From the NCBI GenBank assembly GCA_011037195.1, contig JAAEAF010006063.1:18267-82266 (forward strand): a stretch of 64,000 nt of DNA. The letters run 5' to 3'. Of the stretch, positions 23,338 through 35,462 are shown piece by piece; the stretch's first letter is position 1, and each line of letters begins with the position of its first letter. The translations under genes and the position numbers were made by a program. The DNA is from Triatoma infestans (lineage: Eukaryota > Arthropoda > Insecta > Hemiptera > Reduviidae). The notes under the pieces were generated by a model. It was given only the letters and a program-made list of their open reading frames with translations. It was not told the DNA's origin and ran no database searches.

Positions 23338-23680
23338 GATGCGCCTTTGAAAAAAAAAAAATATATATAACATATTTGAAAAAGATAGTGCAACAAATAA
23401 CAGAGAGGAACTGTGAATGTGTAAAAGGGCAAAGAAATGGAAGATCATTTTGGGCTTTGAAAAATACAAACCCGGAGTGAAACGCTCACATGAATTTCTT
23501 TACTACTGTTAGGAGAATTATAAATAAAATGACAAAATTGATTTTACACTCAAATTGTACATATTTGTCTTAACATAAATATAGAGTGGATAAGTACCTA
23601 TGTACTAATAATGTTGGCACTAGCCTTCTGGAATTTTTTTGGAAAAGATGTTATAAATAAAAGTGACACGCTTATATTTG

Positions 23681-23954
23681 TGTAATAGTACCGCAAGAGA
23701 ATGCAACCACAGCAGAGAGAAGAGAGGCTTTCCCTGGTTAACACAGACTTTTCTCTGACTTAGGCAGGCTAGAGTGGGAGAACCTGTGTATATAAGCCAG
23801 TGGGAATCTATCTAAAGCATCTATCATATACAACCATACAACTGTACACCAGTCGTCGCAGCGTGTCATATCTCTACTCTCACCATTCATTCTATCATTT
23901 TCATTATAAAGTCCAGTGCAGTTAGTGTAAACTTAGCTACCTTATATTAGTGTA
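23681..23954 (+). mobile_element. Truncated solo LTR of the 48-kb gypsy-like element
   Basis: Closely matches 48216-48500: TGTAATAG start, a purine-rich AGCAGAGAGAAGAGAGG block, a TGTATATAAG TATA box and the GTCGTCGCA block. It breaks off after TTATATTAGTGT, about 50 bp before the 3' end of the other copy. Confidence 0.65.
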
Positions 23955-24157
23955 CAGACATTTTCTTCGAGAAAGTTCCAAAAATTCAGAAACATATTCT
24001 GTAAAGTCACACCACTTTCGATTGACAGATTTTTCTTCAAAATTGGAAATTCATCATTGTTTCTTAGTGGTGGGCGAACCATACATTGTAATCGAAATGG
24101 TACTTTGGAGGAAAGCATATCGCTACTCCTCCTCTCCCCCCCCCACACACAAAAGAA

Positions 24158-24740
24158 GCCCTAAAAATGAATTTTTCCGGGAAAATGTTTCAAATAAAAA
24201 TGATAATAAGTATTTATGTGAGTAGATATTATACCAAGTTTAAAGAAAACTGTTGGAACCGTTTCCAAAAAAATCGCGTATCAGTTGCTAAAAACACTTT
24301 TTTACATTCTCTTACTAATAATACTAAGGTAGGAAGTATTGAGATCATGCCAGATTTTCGAAACTGAGTTTGCACCGGAAATACACGTTTTGAGGTGTCC
24401 TGAGTCCAAAAAAGTGAGTGTGGATATGTTTGAACAAAATATCTCACAAAAACAAAGTTGCAGGGGTATCAAAACTTCGTATTCCTTTTAGGTACTATCA
24501 CCGCAAGAAGATTTCAGACGTAATCCAATGTGAGTGCCACTTTACTGATTTTTTTCTTCAGTTTTTTGTGATTTTCTTGAAAACGACTTAAACGATTTTC
24601 TTCAAACTTGGTTATAGCAACTACACATCTAAAAAGCTACAACTTTTATTTGAAATATTTCTCCGGGAAAATTCATTTAAGGGGACTTTTGGGGCAGTGA
24701 TTGGGTATATTTTCCTCTAATGTGCTATTTTCAGTTCAAC
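24158..24740. repeat. H-family relics in opposite orientations
   Basis: 24158-24290 is plus-oriented (TGAATTTTTCCGGGAAAATG). From about 24299 a minus-oriented copy begins with an eroded palindromic end (TCTCTTACTAATAATACTAA) and runs through CACCGGAAATACACGTTTTG to TTTCCTCTAATGTGCTA. This minus copy resumes at 25168 after an insert. Confidence 0.6.
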
Positions 24741-25167
24741 AAATGTGCCAAATGTGATGGATGCCAGAAATATATTTTTATTTCAAGAAAATGTAACATT
24801 CGCTGGCAAAAGGGGACTATTCAGGTAGAAGACCACTACTATTGTCTTTTAGAGTTCATAAACTTGTTAGCATTGTCCTACCCCTTCTTCTCACAGGGGA
24901 AGATTTGAACGCAGCACAATTTATTAGAAGAACACTTGTTTTTCGCTCCCTTAGCATCAGTGGCCAGTTCCACAATATATTAATAAGTTTATACATTCTT
25001 TGCAAATAACTTGTAGTTATTATTTTAATACAATATATTTATTGTTAGCAGTGGTTGACTACTTTCTTATGTCTCATACTTCTCTCTCTTAAAACTTTAC
25101 ATACACACAAGCCCTTTACAAAACCGCTCACGCCACAACATACCACACCAATAACATTTCACAAACA
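24741..25167 (+). other. Insert inside an H copy; exon-like start
   Basis: About 427 bp interrupt the minus-oriented H copy between blocks that are adjacent in the 58.6-kb copy. On plus it begins after TTTTCAG with an open stretch encoding KCAKCDGCQKYIFISRKC. It then has CAG|GTAGAAG, a donor-like site near 24825, and CTTCTTCTCACAG, an acceptor-like site near 24896. No protein family is recognised. It could be a captured gene piece or chance. Confidence 0.3.
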
Positions 25168-25470
25168 ATTCTGTCAAACTAAATAATATTAATTAGAACT
25201 ATATAAGTTGTCAAAAGTCCCCTTAATTCACGTTTGAAGAAAATCGGTTGGGCGGAAGTGCGATTTTACTGAATAGGTTTTTCAGTATATTGTGATTCCC
25301 TCCATAAAAATGCCGACGGCTTTTTTGAACACTTATAAGAATTGTTAAGTGTGAAGAAAATTTGTCATTTTGCCTTAAAACATATATTTCTAGTAAAGCT
25401 CAAATTTCGTAAATTTGACACGAATTCGCAATAATTCCTCTGATCAGGAGTATGAGCTGATTTTCTCTTA
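25168..25470 (-). repeat. Rest of the H copy interrupted at 24741
   Basis: CTAAATAATATTAATTAGAA and the GAAGAAAATCGGTTGGGCGG block, with GGCGGAAGTGCGATTTTAC, line up with 59080-59170. The terminal CACACCAGA is not found, so the end is lost. Confidence 0.5.
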
Positions 25471-25644
25471 ATGCAAATATTCATGAATTAACCCCTTAAA
25501 AAAAAAATGACAGTCTCTGGATATCATTTCAAACAAATTAATGGGCTTATATAACTAACTATGTATGTTCAGTTAGCATTCAATATTTACAGAAATTCAT
25601 AAAAATGCATCATTTTTAATAAAAAAAATTTTAAGGCGCTTCAA

Positions 25645-25860
25645 CATCTATGATCCGAGGCACCCGGAGACTTCTCAGTGCACTGCTGTGGCTTCCGGTT
25701 CTCTTGTTACAGACAACACTATCCATCACCAGTCAGTGAGCTGTAGAGAAAATCCCAGTCAGTGCTAGGAAGAGAAAATCTAGGAGACTGCTGGACTCGA
25801 AACAGTACCTCTGCTTCTACCACTGAGATAATCCCTCTTTCTCTACCACAATATTTTATC
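25645..25860 (-). repeat. SINE-B copy, divergent
   Basis: Read on minus it has a decayed head (TTATCTCAGTGGTAGAAGCA), a poor B box and the body blocks. On plus the 3' end shows CACCCGGAGACTTCTCAGTG. Confidence 0.65.
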
Positions 25861-27107
25861 TTACACTGTAGTGATATGAACTTACAAAAAAAGCTTAAAT
25901 ATGCGTTTTCACTTCCAGAATTGCATTTTCGTTAAAAAGAATTTTGACAGAATCTTTTCTATTGGAAAGATGTTATCTTCATGGAATTTGAAGTTTGAAT
26001 TTCCTGTGATTACTTGTTTTTGGTATATTTGTAAAATACTAAGACAGACAGACAGAGAATAAAGATTTGCTCATCATCACAATACTTCTTCTTTAGCGGT
26101 TAAAAGGTAGGTAGATGAACAATATACTTGGAAATTACCCAGCCTATACAAAGCGGATTTGAGACAATAATGCTTAATGATATAAGATATTAATCATAAA
26201 GGAATTAGGCAGTTTTTCTGGAACGTAAGCTTTGCAAAATATTCAGGTTTAATTCAATAAAAGCCTTTTTATGTTTCAATTGATTAAATTTGTAAACTTT
26301 CAATTTTTCAATCATTTAGAAAAAATAATTAATATTCTTACAGTTATAAAATGATTGAACAATATATTGAAAACCGTCTTTCAATCTGTCGATGATGAAA
26401 GAAATGGCCTTTTGCAAATAATAAAAGTCACACACATGCTCGCCTACATAAATAAAAACATTTGGTTAAAAATAAAGTGACTTGAATATGTTATGGATAT
26501 TCTTTCACCAGTTCACCCAGCAGCTGGATCTAAAAGATCATAAACTATTGGTCAACCAAGACAAGTTTTTTTTATTTATTTTTATTTTATATTTTGTAGG
26601 AGGAGCAGTGGACGTGCAGACATGATACTGCAGAATGTAATATAATAAGTGGTACAGATATGTCAGTTCCAGCGCCCGATGTAGAAGAGGGGCGGCAAGA
26701 GATATGAGTAAAAAGTAAACCAGGCTGATATTTAATTACTTCCTTTTTTAATTATAAACACCAGTCTCATACACACAAAAAAACACTGTTATACATACAA
26801 AATACTAGTATATACATAAAATAAATATAATCTTCACCTTTCACGAACCTCTATGGCCACTTTAATATTATTATATACTCGTACATATATGCCAAATGAC
26901 GTAATACAAATTATACACTCCCTTAGATTTTATATTTAATTGTTTCAATTTGATTAATAATACTGTTTTGTTTTTAGCTAGACTAGAGAAGCTTAGAAAT
27001 TGGGTTTTCTAATTTTTTTTTTATTTATTTATTTTTTTTTAATAAACATGACAAGAGTTTCTCTTAATTCAATTATTACATTCCGATTAACAAAATTTTC
27101 TTTAGCA
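25861..27107. other. AT-rich stretch, nothing recognised
   Basis: No sustained frames. An ACAG microsatellite lies near 26041-26056. T-rich runs lie near 26567-26600 and 27015-27040. Confidence 0.5.
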
Positions 27108-27775
27108 TTTTAGATGAAAATAAATTTAACGTTGCAGTTTACCCGAAGATTCTCCAATAAATCATTTTCTTAGAAAAAAAAAATGTTTCAAGTAATAGTG
27201 ATTGGCCTGCATGAGTTTGATTGGTATGCGAAATTCAAAAAAAAGAAGCTGTTTTCGAGAATATCACGATAAATATCGGGATAGAAAAAAGTCACACATC
27301 CGGTTGATAGTACTTGGCCAAAACCTTCCGGTCTGATCACAGGTAATATACGCTCACTCTTTCTATCACACACACCACACAAACAGAGACCATTCTCTCT
27401 TATAACAATAAATTAGTGCAATATATCACATTAAATTGGAATTCCTGACTAATTGTGCAGATCAGGATATCCACAATGAAGAATTATTAAACGTGGGATA
27501 TTTCAAGGCTTTACATCAATTCCTAGAGGGTACAATAGCATCTAGAAAACACTGGGTATTAAATATATATGGGTCTCACATTAAATATATATGTACAAGC
27601 AACAGAGCATCAGAGATATTTCCCGTGATAGCCTGCTTCTTTTTGTGGTCATGATGGAAAATATCTCTGATACTTTCCGACTCTGCGGAACCAACCACAA
27701 CAAATATGCAAGCAATTTCAAAAACATTATTTTGAAGGGAATCTTTGACAGGAGATTTGATATAGAATAAAAAAA
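27108..27775 (+). repeat. Unit U, best single copy
   Basis: Runs from AGATGAAAATAAATTTAACG (27111) to GACAGGAGATTTGATATAGA. It matches the units in both arms at high identity. It keeps a plus-strand frame (27436-27654, with HNEELLNVGYFKALHQFLEG and SRKHWVLNIYGSHIKY) and a minus-strand frame (27188-27382, with PVIRPEGFGQVLSTGCVTFF). Neither has a known family. A helical armadillo-like repeat is one weak thought for the plus frame. The presence of U outside the arms shows it is a dispersed repeat. Confidence 0.65.
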
Positions 27776-27789
27776 AAATTATACTTTAA

Positions 27790-30700
27790 AATGGGATAGA
27801 TAAACTTAAATAATTAATTAATTAATAATGTTTATGACACTTGACAATAGTCCGTCTGCCGAGTTGACTAATAACTAATTTATCCAAAAAGAAAAAGAAA
27901 AAAAACCTTTGTTTAAAAAAGAAAGTAACATTCAATTTTTGAACTAAAAATACAATCATATTAAATGAAGCTATTTGAAAATTTGTTCTTATCCATCTAG
28001 TTGTAATTAAATTCAGTAATTAAAAACTTCCTATAAGACATCGCTTTGTAACAATATTTATAAAAAAGGTTCCAATTTTCACCATTAAGAATGGCTATAT
28101 AATTATCCAAAGTTAGATTTCTGGACCCAAAACACTCTAAACATTAAGGCAACAAAATCGGGCATTCACCCGGAAAGTGAGCCACACTTTCATAAGTATT
28201 TAAATTACAGATTATGATCAAGCCGCTTGTAGACGAGATGAAACCTCGAGACCGACATATTAGCTAGAAAAGTATCCCTCTGATTCACTCTCATTTTTTC
28301 CGACAGCAAAGCTACAAAATGTTTTAGCAGAATCTACATTGAAATTATCTACATTTAGCTGAATTAAAAATTCCAGGTGCTGTCCAAATATAAGGCATAG
28401 TTTGGGGTATTATTTGGGAGGGAAAGTATTCCTTTAATCGCGAAACGTTGGAATTTCTCTAATACATCATCATATTCTGTGTATCCCCCATACCTGGGAC
28501 GGGTAACAAACAATAGACTGTGCAACTGCTACAAACACCCTCCCCACTTTATGTCAAAAATAACATTTTTATTATAGATAAACTTAAATTTGTTTTCGGG
28601 AATATCGCGAAAAAATTTGGTGAAAAACCGGTTGCACATCCGGTTGATGGTATATGACCAAAACCTTCCCGGTCTGATCACAAGTCTCGCTCGCTCTCCC
28701 TAAAACACACACAGAGCACACAAACAGAGACCATTCTCTCTTTTTTATATGCAAGCAACTTCAAAAAAAACAATATTTTCCAATGTAAACTCATTTTAGA
28801 ACATGATCGCAGCACTAAAACAACCAATACAGATATATGTAATTCAGCATAAGAATTACGATTCGTCTCGCTGCTTATCAACTTATCTTACTACATGTTT
28901 TACTAGTTCGAAATTGTTATTGTAATTAAACTCAAATGAATGCAGAAAATTATATATTTTGGAAAAAAAACAACAAAAAATCTAATTCTCGACGGTGGTA
29001 GATCAATATCTGGATAAATAAATAATAAAAATTTTACATCCTTAAAGCAACACTCCTTAGTAAGGGCCACAAAGAACTATTTTTTTGAGTGGGATGCACG
29101 GCTTTGGTTTGCACCCACTGCAAGGTTTACGCCGCAACTATAGTTAGCTAGGCTTCTTCACGGTAGCTGCATTCTTTACTTCATGATAATGGGACTTTTT
29201 TTATATTGTTATTATTAAACTATGAATTAAGTTCAACTGACAATGTACTTACAGATAAGAAATGATAATATCAAACACTGTGGATGCACACACACATTGC
29301 ACTGGTACATTCACTGTAGTAAATAAATGTTTATAAACTGGTAACCAGAATATATGAACTCCTTAAAAGAAACATCTGTTTAGGATTAGAATGTGGAGCA
29401 GTAATTGAGGCAGCATGGATCAAGGAAGCAAAAACAACGCTAGAAGTTCAACGTAAAATTTTAGCATCAATTCTACATTTTGGACTAAAGCCAAAAGTTC
29501 TTACGGCGTACCACTCCATTCATAACATATGCTGGGCTTTATAAATGATACAGGCGTTGAACAAACTGATGCCAAAATCCAATTTGTTTATAGTAGTATA
29601 AAGTGTTAATCGTTTCCAGATGGAACCAGTCAAGTTTGCCCCAACATTATCCCTAATAAAGTTAATGATTGATAAAGATGAAAAGTAAAACACAGAAGAC
29701 CTTAAACACAACAAAACAAACAAAAAATTCGCACCCCTATTTTTAAATCATTAGTCCTTGTAACATTGTTTAGTAAAAAAATTATCACTAAACTTGTGGT
29801 ATTATTTTAATGAAAACCTAAAGATTTAACCACTTAGGAGGCCATTAATGTTTTACAATTGCAGCTGGTTTTTTTAGAAGCCACATGACAACAGCCCCTT
29901 CGTGATAGGTTATAAACAGACAATTAACTAAATGAATACAATTTGTAAACATTATAATACTTAAAAGTATTTACCCTACTTACATCAAATGTTTTCTTCT
30001 TTTTTTTCCTAAAATTTCTACTTTTATCTGAATAATCAAGTATTCAGTGACCGGGTCTTTAAATTATCTTTCAAATAAATATTATCTACTTTTATTATTC
30101 TATCGTTGGGCAATTTAGGAAAGTAATAATATTGCAGAGTTCAAATTAGAAACCACAATAATAGAACAAGCTTCTAAATACTGGCCCAATTGGAAATACA
30201 TGACATGGACACTACAAAAAAAAAAAAATGAAAAGTAAATTGTTTCTAGTTGAAAAAAAGATTTTTTTAGGTTCCAGAATTGATAATCTTGATCCCTTTA
30301 AGTATAAGGGTTGCGAGAATATCAAGTAATCCACACCATATTTCTCCATGGCTGTATCTGCTGGCTGAATAATAGTGTTATAACTGATTTTGCACTATGC
30401 AATTCTGTGATATCGTACTATATTTAGCAAAATAACATTACGATGGGTGAACAGTCCCAAAAAAAGCGAACGATGACCATAAAATGAACAGTAAAAATTC
30501 TCTGATATTTTCCAGCACTGCGATTCGCAAACCTTCAGCATGTCAATTTTTTTGTCGGCAATGCCAGCAAATGCCATCAATTAAAAAAAAAAACTAATCA
30601 ATTTATTTCAACAATCTTGAACTTTATATTATAGTTAAACTTCATAGTATACATCTAAAACAAACCGTTGTCATAGAAACGATTACTTTTATTGAACTCT

Positions 30701-31258
30701 GGTTAAAATTTGATGCGAAAAATATGAAAGTCAAAACAAATATGAACAATTTAAAAGATTATGGTCTATTCAATAGATTCATGATATTCTGAGTTTTTTT
30801 TTTTTTTCTTTAAATTACTAAACGATTCTTAGTTTCTGATAAGTTGCCAGACATCGAACAGAATTTCTTAAAACATATTATGTTGTATTCGGACTATCCT
30901 TTTCTTCTTAAACCATTTCTTCTTTTTTTTCTTTACTTTATATTTTTTTATTATAAGATGAAGAACAAGAAATAAAAAAAGTTAAATGGAAAGAAACATA
31001 GTGAAGAAATAGACAAAGAAAACTGTAGACAGCAAAAAAAAGCATCAAACTGATAACATACTATTTCGACCTTGTCTTTCTCTCAAGACTCCATGTTTCT
31101 TAGAAACACCATCAGTTTACCAACCTAAGCTTCGTTAGAAATATAGTATGAGAGAGACAGGGTAAAAAAAAAAATAACTTTTGTTTAATCTTGGTTTTAG
31201 ATGGTGATTGTACAAGGGGAAAATATGGAGAAATGAATAGGATATAATTGGAAAAAAA
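27790..31258. other. AT-rich stretch with a U fragment and one weak frame
   Basis: 28600-28760 matches part of U (CACATCCGGTTGATGGTATA, AAACAGAGACCATTCTCTC). 29323-29545 is an unusually open plus-strand frame (listed separately). Nothing else was recognised. Confidence 0.5.
29323..29545 (+). pseudogene. Unidentified coding-like relic
   Basis: 73 codons stay open in AT-rich DNA, with a composition that looks protein-like (ELLKRNICLGLECGAVIEAA, then TTLEVQRKILASILHFG). The pattern loosely recalls the linker between reverse transcriptase and the C-terminal domain of LINE ORF2 proteins (an aromatic/glycine block followed by a QRK.L motif), but the key residues are not clear. There is no ATG at the start, which suits an internal fragment. 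No adjoining domain was found. Chance cannot be excluded. Confidence 0.25.
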
Positions 31259-32252
31259 TCTGGTGTGAAACACTCACACAACTTTCTCTTACTCCTGTTC
31301 ACAAAATTATAATTGACAAATATTATATAGTTTGTGTACCAAATATAAAGAAATTCGTCGAAAACTGAAAAAAACTGTTCAGTTTAAAAGGGCACTTCCG
31401 GCTTACTAATTTTCTTAAAACTTGGAATTTTGGCCATCTATATATTTCTAATTAATTTTATTCGGATGATAGAATTGTATAATCAACAAACTATATAATA
31501 CCACTTTAGAGGAAGCTGTAACCTCACCCTTCCCCTAAAAGTACCCTTAAATGAATTTTCCCAGAGAAATGTTATTTAATAAAAGATGTAGATCTTTACA
31601 TGTTTAGTTTATATACGAAGTTTCAAGAAAATTTGTCGGAGCCATTTTTGAGAAAATTGCTAAAAAGTGAAAAAAATTCATTTAGTAAAGTGTTAAAACA
31701 AAAAGCACTTCCGGTTATCCGTTTTTTTCAAATTCGGAATTTCAACAACATATTTAATTCTAATTAATATTATTTAGATGATAGAATTGTCTAATAAACT
31801 GAAATAGCACTTTAGATGAAAACCTAACCCCACCCCTCCCCCAGAAGTGCCCTTAAATGAATTTTCCCGGGGAAATGTTTCAAATAAAAGTTGTAGCTGT
31901 TAGTATGTGTAGTTGATATACCAAGTTTAAAGAAAATCGTTGGAGTTTTTTTTGAGAAAATCGCAAAAACGTAAAAAAAATACTAGTAAAGTGGTACTTC
32001 CGGTTGAGGAATTTTGATAGATAACGCATCGTCAGATCCCATGGTGATACCTAAACGTAATATCAAGTTTCAACTTTCTACGGTTTTTCCTTTTTGAGCT
32101 ATGCAGTTCACATACATACACCCAGACCATTTGCTAAAAACCACTTTTTTGGACTCAGGGGACCCCTCAAAACGGATATTTTCGGTGAAAACTCGATATC
32201 GAAAATTTATCACGCTTACAATACTTCCTCTTACTAGAAGTAAGAGAAAGTA
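31259..32252 (+). mobile_element. Helentron-like repeat (family H), complete copy
   Basis: Starts TCTGGTGTGAAACACTCACA and ends CTCTTACTAGAAGTAAGAGA-AAGTA, a palindromic terminus. It contains three diverged internal repeats of about 300 bp, each with a CTTCCGG block (31396, 31713, 31999). Each of the first two is followed by a CCC-rich block and AAATGAATTTTCCC. No protein is encoded. It sits between A-rich flanks with no visible target duplication, as expected of Helitron-group elements. Confidence 0.65.
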
Positions 32253-32589
32253 ATAAAAAAAATTAAATAGATAAAACCAGTTTCTGAGAAAATTATGAAA
32301 ATTTAAAAATCCAATCATTAAAGTGATTTTTCTTCTGGTTGTTCCAGTTTTCTTCAAATTTGGAATTTTTGGGAAAACGTTTAAATCCCAAAATAGTTAA
32401 ATAGATGGAAAAACCGTACAAAATTAAGGAATGATATTTAAAAGAAAAGTCCAAGTCATAGCCATTTCAAGAACGATATTCTAAAAGAAAATTTTCGAAA
32501 ATTATTTTATTAAAAATTGTAGATGATAATAATAATAATAATAGTCTTTATGTCTACTTGAAAAACTACAATTTTATAGCACAATGAAA

Positions 32590-32870
32590 ATATTATTGAC
32601 AGACTATCTCTTGGTCGAATGAACCATGAGAGGAGTTGCCAACTTTATATAGAATATTGTGATTGGAACCGCAGAACTGGGAAGCATCAGATCATATATT
32701 TTCCATGATAGCCTTCTTCTTTTTGTGGTCATCGAACCGGTATCGGGCAAACTGAATTTGCTCTGTGCGAGACTATGTTGAGGAAACACCCTGATGATGA
32801 GGGCGAACACCCGAAACCGGTTGATGACCACAAAAAGAAGCAGGCTATCTCAAAAATACCTCTGATTTAA
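32590..32870. repeat. Palindromic repeat with hammerhead-like core
   Basis: Inverted arms of about 50-58 bp (about 32681-32747 and 32812-32868) share GATAGCC-TCTTCTTTTTGTGGTCATC with its inverse. The outer part matches the end of unit U (CTTCTTTTTGTGGTCAT). Between the arms is a 32795-32816 stretch of TGATGA, a GGG-CGAACA-CCC stem and GAAA, followed by CCGG pairing back to the left arm. The order resembles a hammerhead ribozyme, but the base before TGATGA is A where the core needs C. Confidence 0.5.
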
Positions 32871-32979
32871 ATAGAATACACGTTTTTAGAATAAGAACAT
32901 CCAATAATAAAATCCAATAAATAAAAATAAAATAACAAAAATAAATAAAAACAGCACCTTTTCTATTAAACAGAACAAA

Positions 32980-35133
32980 TGGACTTAGTTATAGTTGAAT
33001 TCTGGGACTAACTCGTACCCATATACTGCCACGCATATTTACAATAACTGGACTTAGTTATAGTTGAATTCTAGGACTAACTCGTACCCATACTGCCACG
33101 CATATTTACAATAACTGGACTTAGTTATAGTTGAATTCTGGGACTAACTCGTACCCATACTGCCACGCATATTTACAATAACTGGACTTAGTTATAGTTG
33201 AATTCTGGGACTAACTCGTACCCATATACTGCCACGCATATTTACAATAACTGGACTTAGTTATAGTTGAATTCTGGGACTAACTCGTACCCATATACTG
33301 CCACGCATATTTACAATAACTGGACTAGTTATAGTTGAATTCTAGGACTAACTCGTACCCATATACTGCCACGCATATTTACATAACTGACTTAGTTATA
33401 GTTGAATTCTGGGACTAACTCGTACCCATATACTGCCACGCATATTTACAATACTGGACTAGTTATAGTTAATTCTAGGACTAACTCGTACCCATAACTG
33501 CACTTTACAATAACTGGACTATTATAGTTGAATTCTGGGACGTACCCATATACTGCCACGCATATTTACAATAACTGGACTAGTTATAGTTGAATTCTGG
33601 GACTAACTCGTACCCATATACTGCCACGCATATTTACAATAACTGGACTTAGTTATAGTTGAATTCTGGGACTAACTCGTACCCATATTCTGCCACGCAT
33701 ATTTACAATAACTGGACTAGTTATAGTTGAATTCTAGGACTAACTCGTACCCATATACTGCCACGCATATTTACAATAACTGGACTAGTTATAGTTGAAT
33801 TCTGAGACTAACTCGTACCCATATACTGACACGCATATTTACAATAACTGGACTAGTTATAGTTGAATTCTAGGACTAACTCGTACCCATACTGCCACGC
33901 ATATTTACAATAACTGGACTTAGTTATAGTTGAATTCTGGGACTAACTCGTACCCATACTGCCACGCATATTTACAATAACTGGACTTAGTTATAGTTGA
34001 ATTCTGGGACTAACTCGTACCCATATACTTCCACGCTATTTACAATAACTGGACTAGTTATAGTTGAATTCTAGGACTAACTCCTTACCCTATACTGCCC
34101 GCATATTTACAATACTTGACTAGTTATAGTTGAATTCTAGGAACAACTCGTACCCATATACTGCCACGCATATTTACAATAACTGGACTTAGTTATAGTT
34201 GAATTCTAGGACTAACTCGTACCCATATATTGCCACGCATATTTACAATAACTGGACTTAGTTATAGTTGAATTCTGGGACTAACTCGTACCCATATACT
34301 GCCACGCATATTTACAATAACTGGACTAGTTATAGTTGAATTCTAGGACTAACTCGTACCCATATACTGCAACGCATATTTACAATAACTGGACTTAGTT
34401 ATAGTTGAATTCTGGGACTAACTCGTACCCATATACTGCCACGCATATTTACAATAACTGGACTTAGTTATAGTTGAATTCGAGGACTAACTCGTACCCA
34501 TACTGCCACGCATATTTACAATAACTGGACTTATTTATAGTTGAATTCTGGGACTAACTCGTACCCATATACTGCCACGCATATTTACAATAACTGGACT
34601 TAGTTATAGTTGAATTCTAGGACTAACTCGTACCCATATACTGCCACGCATATTTACAATAACTGGACTTAGTTATGGTTGAATTCTAGGACTAACTCGT
34701 ACCCATATACTGCCACGCATATTTACAATAACTGGACTTAGTTATAGTTGAATTCTAGGACTAACTCGTACCCATACTGCCACGCATATTTACAATAACT
34801 GGACTTAGTTATAGTTGAATTCTGGGACTAACTCGTACCCATATACTGCCACGCATAATTACAATAACTGGACTTAGTTATAGTTGAATTCTGGGACTAA
34901 CTCGTACCCATATACTGCCACGCATATTTACAATAACTGGTCTTAGTTATAGTTGAATTCTGGGACTAACTCGTACCCATATACTGCCACGCATATTTAC
35001 AATAACTGGACTTAGTTATAGTTGAATTCTAGGACTAACTCGTACCCATATACTGCCACGCATATTTACAATAACTGGACTTAGTTATAGTTGAATCTGG
35101 GACTAACTCGTACCCATATACTGCCACGCATAT
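32980..35133 (+). repeat. Satellite array, ~31 units of 67-69 bp
   Basis: The unit runs GGACTTAGTTATAGTTGAAT, TCTGGGACTAACTCGTACCC, ATATACTGCCACGCATATTT, ACAATAACT. Variants include TTCTAGG for TTCTGGG, loss of TA in CCATATACTG, and GGACTAG for GGACTTAG. Most units keep a GAATTC. Units near 33460-33545 and 34020-34110 are shortened or degraded. There are no unique spacers and no coding frame. Confidence 0.95.
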
Positions 35134-35462
35134 TTTAATAAATATTTAATTCTGATATCTTTTAGTATTGGGCACTTGATTACAAAATGAAAACAATCTT
35201 CTTCTTCATTTAAGTTACCAAGGAAACATAATTTTATCTGCATATCAAATGAGGAGCTTTGTTTAAATATGGAGGAGCTCACCTCGAACTTTAATAATCC
35301 AGCCGCCGATTGACCTAGCATGCAGATTAGATTTATTAATAGGTTATTTGTAGATAACTGTTTATAATATATAATACAGCGTTGAATTAATTTCAGCAAA
35401 CATCTTGTATTTATTATAATAAAATATATTTTTATTTTATTTAACAGTTCCAAGATCCACAC
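35103..35462 (-). pseudogene. LINE ORF2 C-terminal relic next to the satellite
   Basis: The minus-strand frame has GNLNEEEDCFHFVIKCPILK and DIRIKYL near residues 83-108. This fits the knuckle region found near the end of many LINE reverse transcriptase proteins (C..C, then H...C followed by P and an R-containing helix). The first cysteine pair is partly lost (CFLGN). The last residues (KYAWQYMGTS) come from the satellite, so the satellite begins inside or right at the end of the element. Upstream residues look random. It is a decayed fragment. Confidence 0.45.

Noticed and set aside
24720..24908. LIM or other zinc-finger domain
   Set aside because: Cysteines are present (CAKCDGC...C) but spacing does not fit LIM or a common finger. 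Only the exon-like signals are reported.
32980..35133. CRISPR-like array
   Set aside because: The repeats are contiguous 67-69-bp units with no unique spacers, in a eukaryotic context. It is a satellite.
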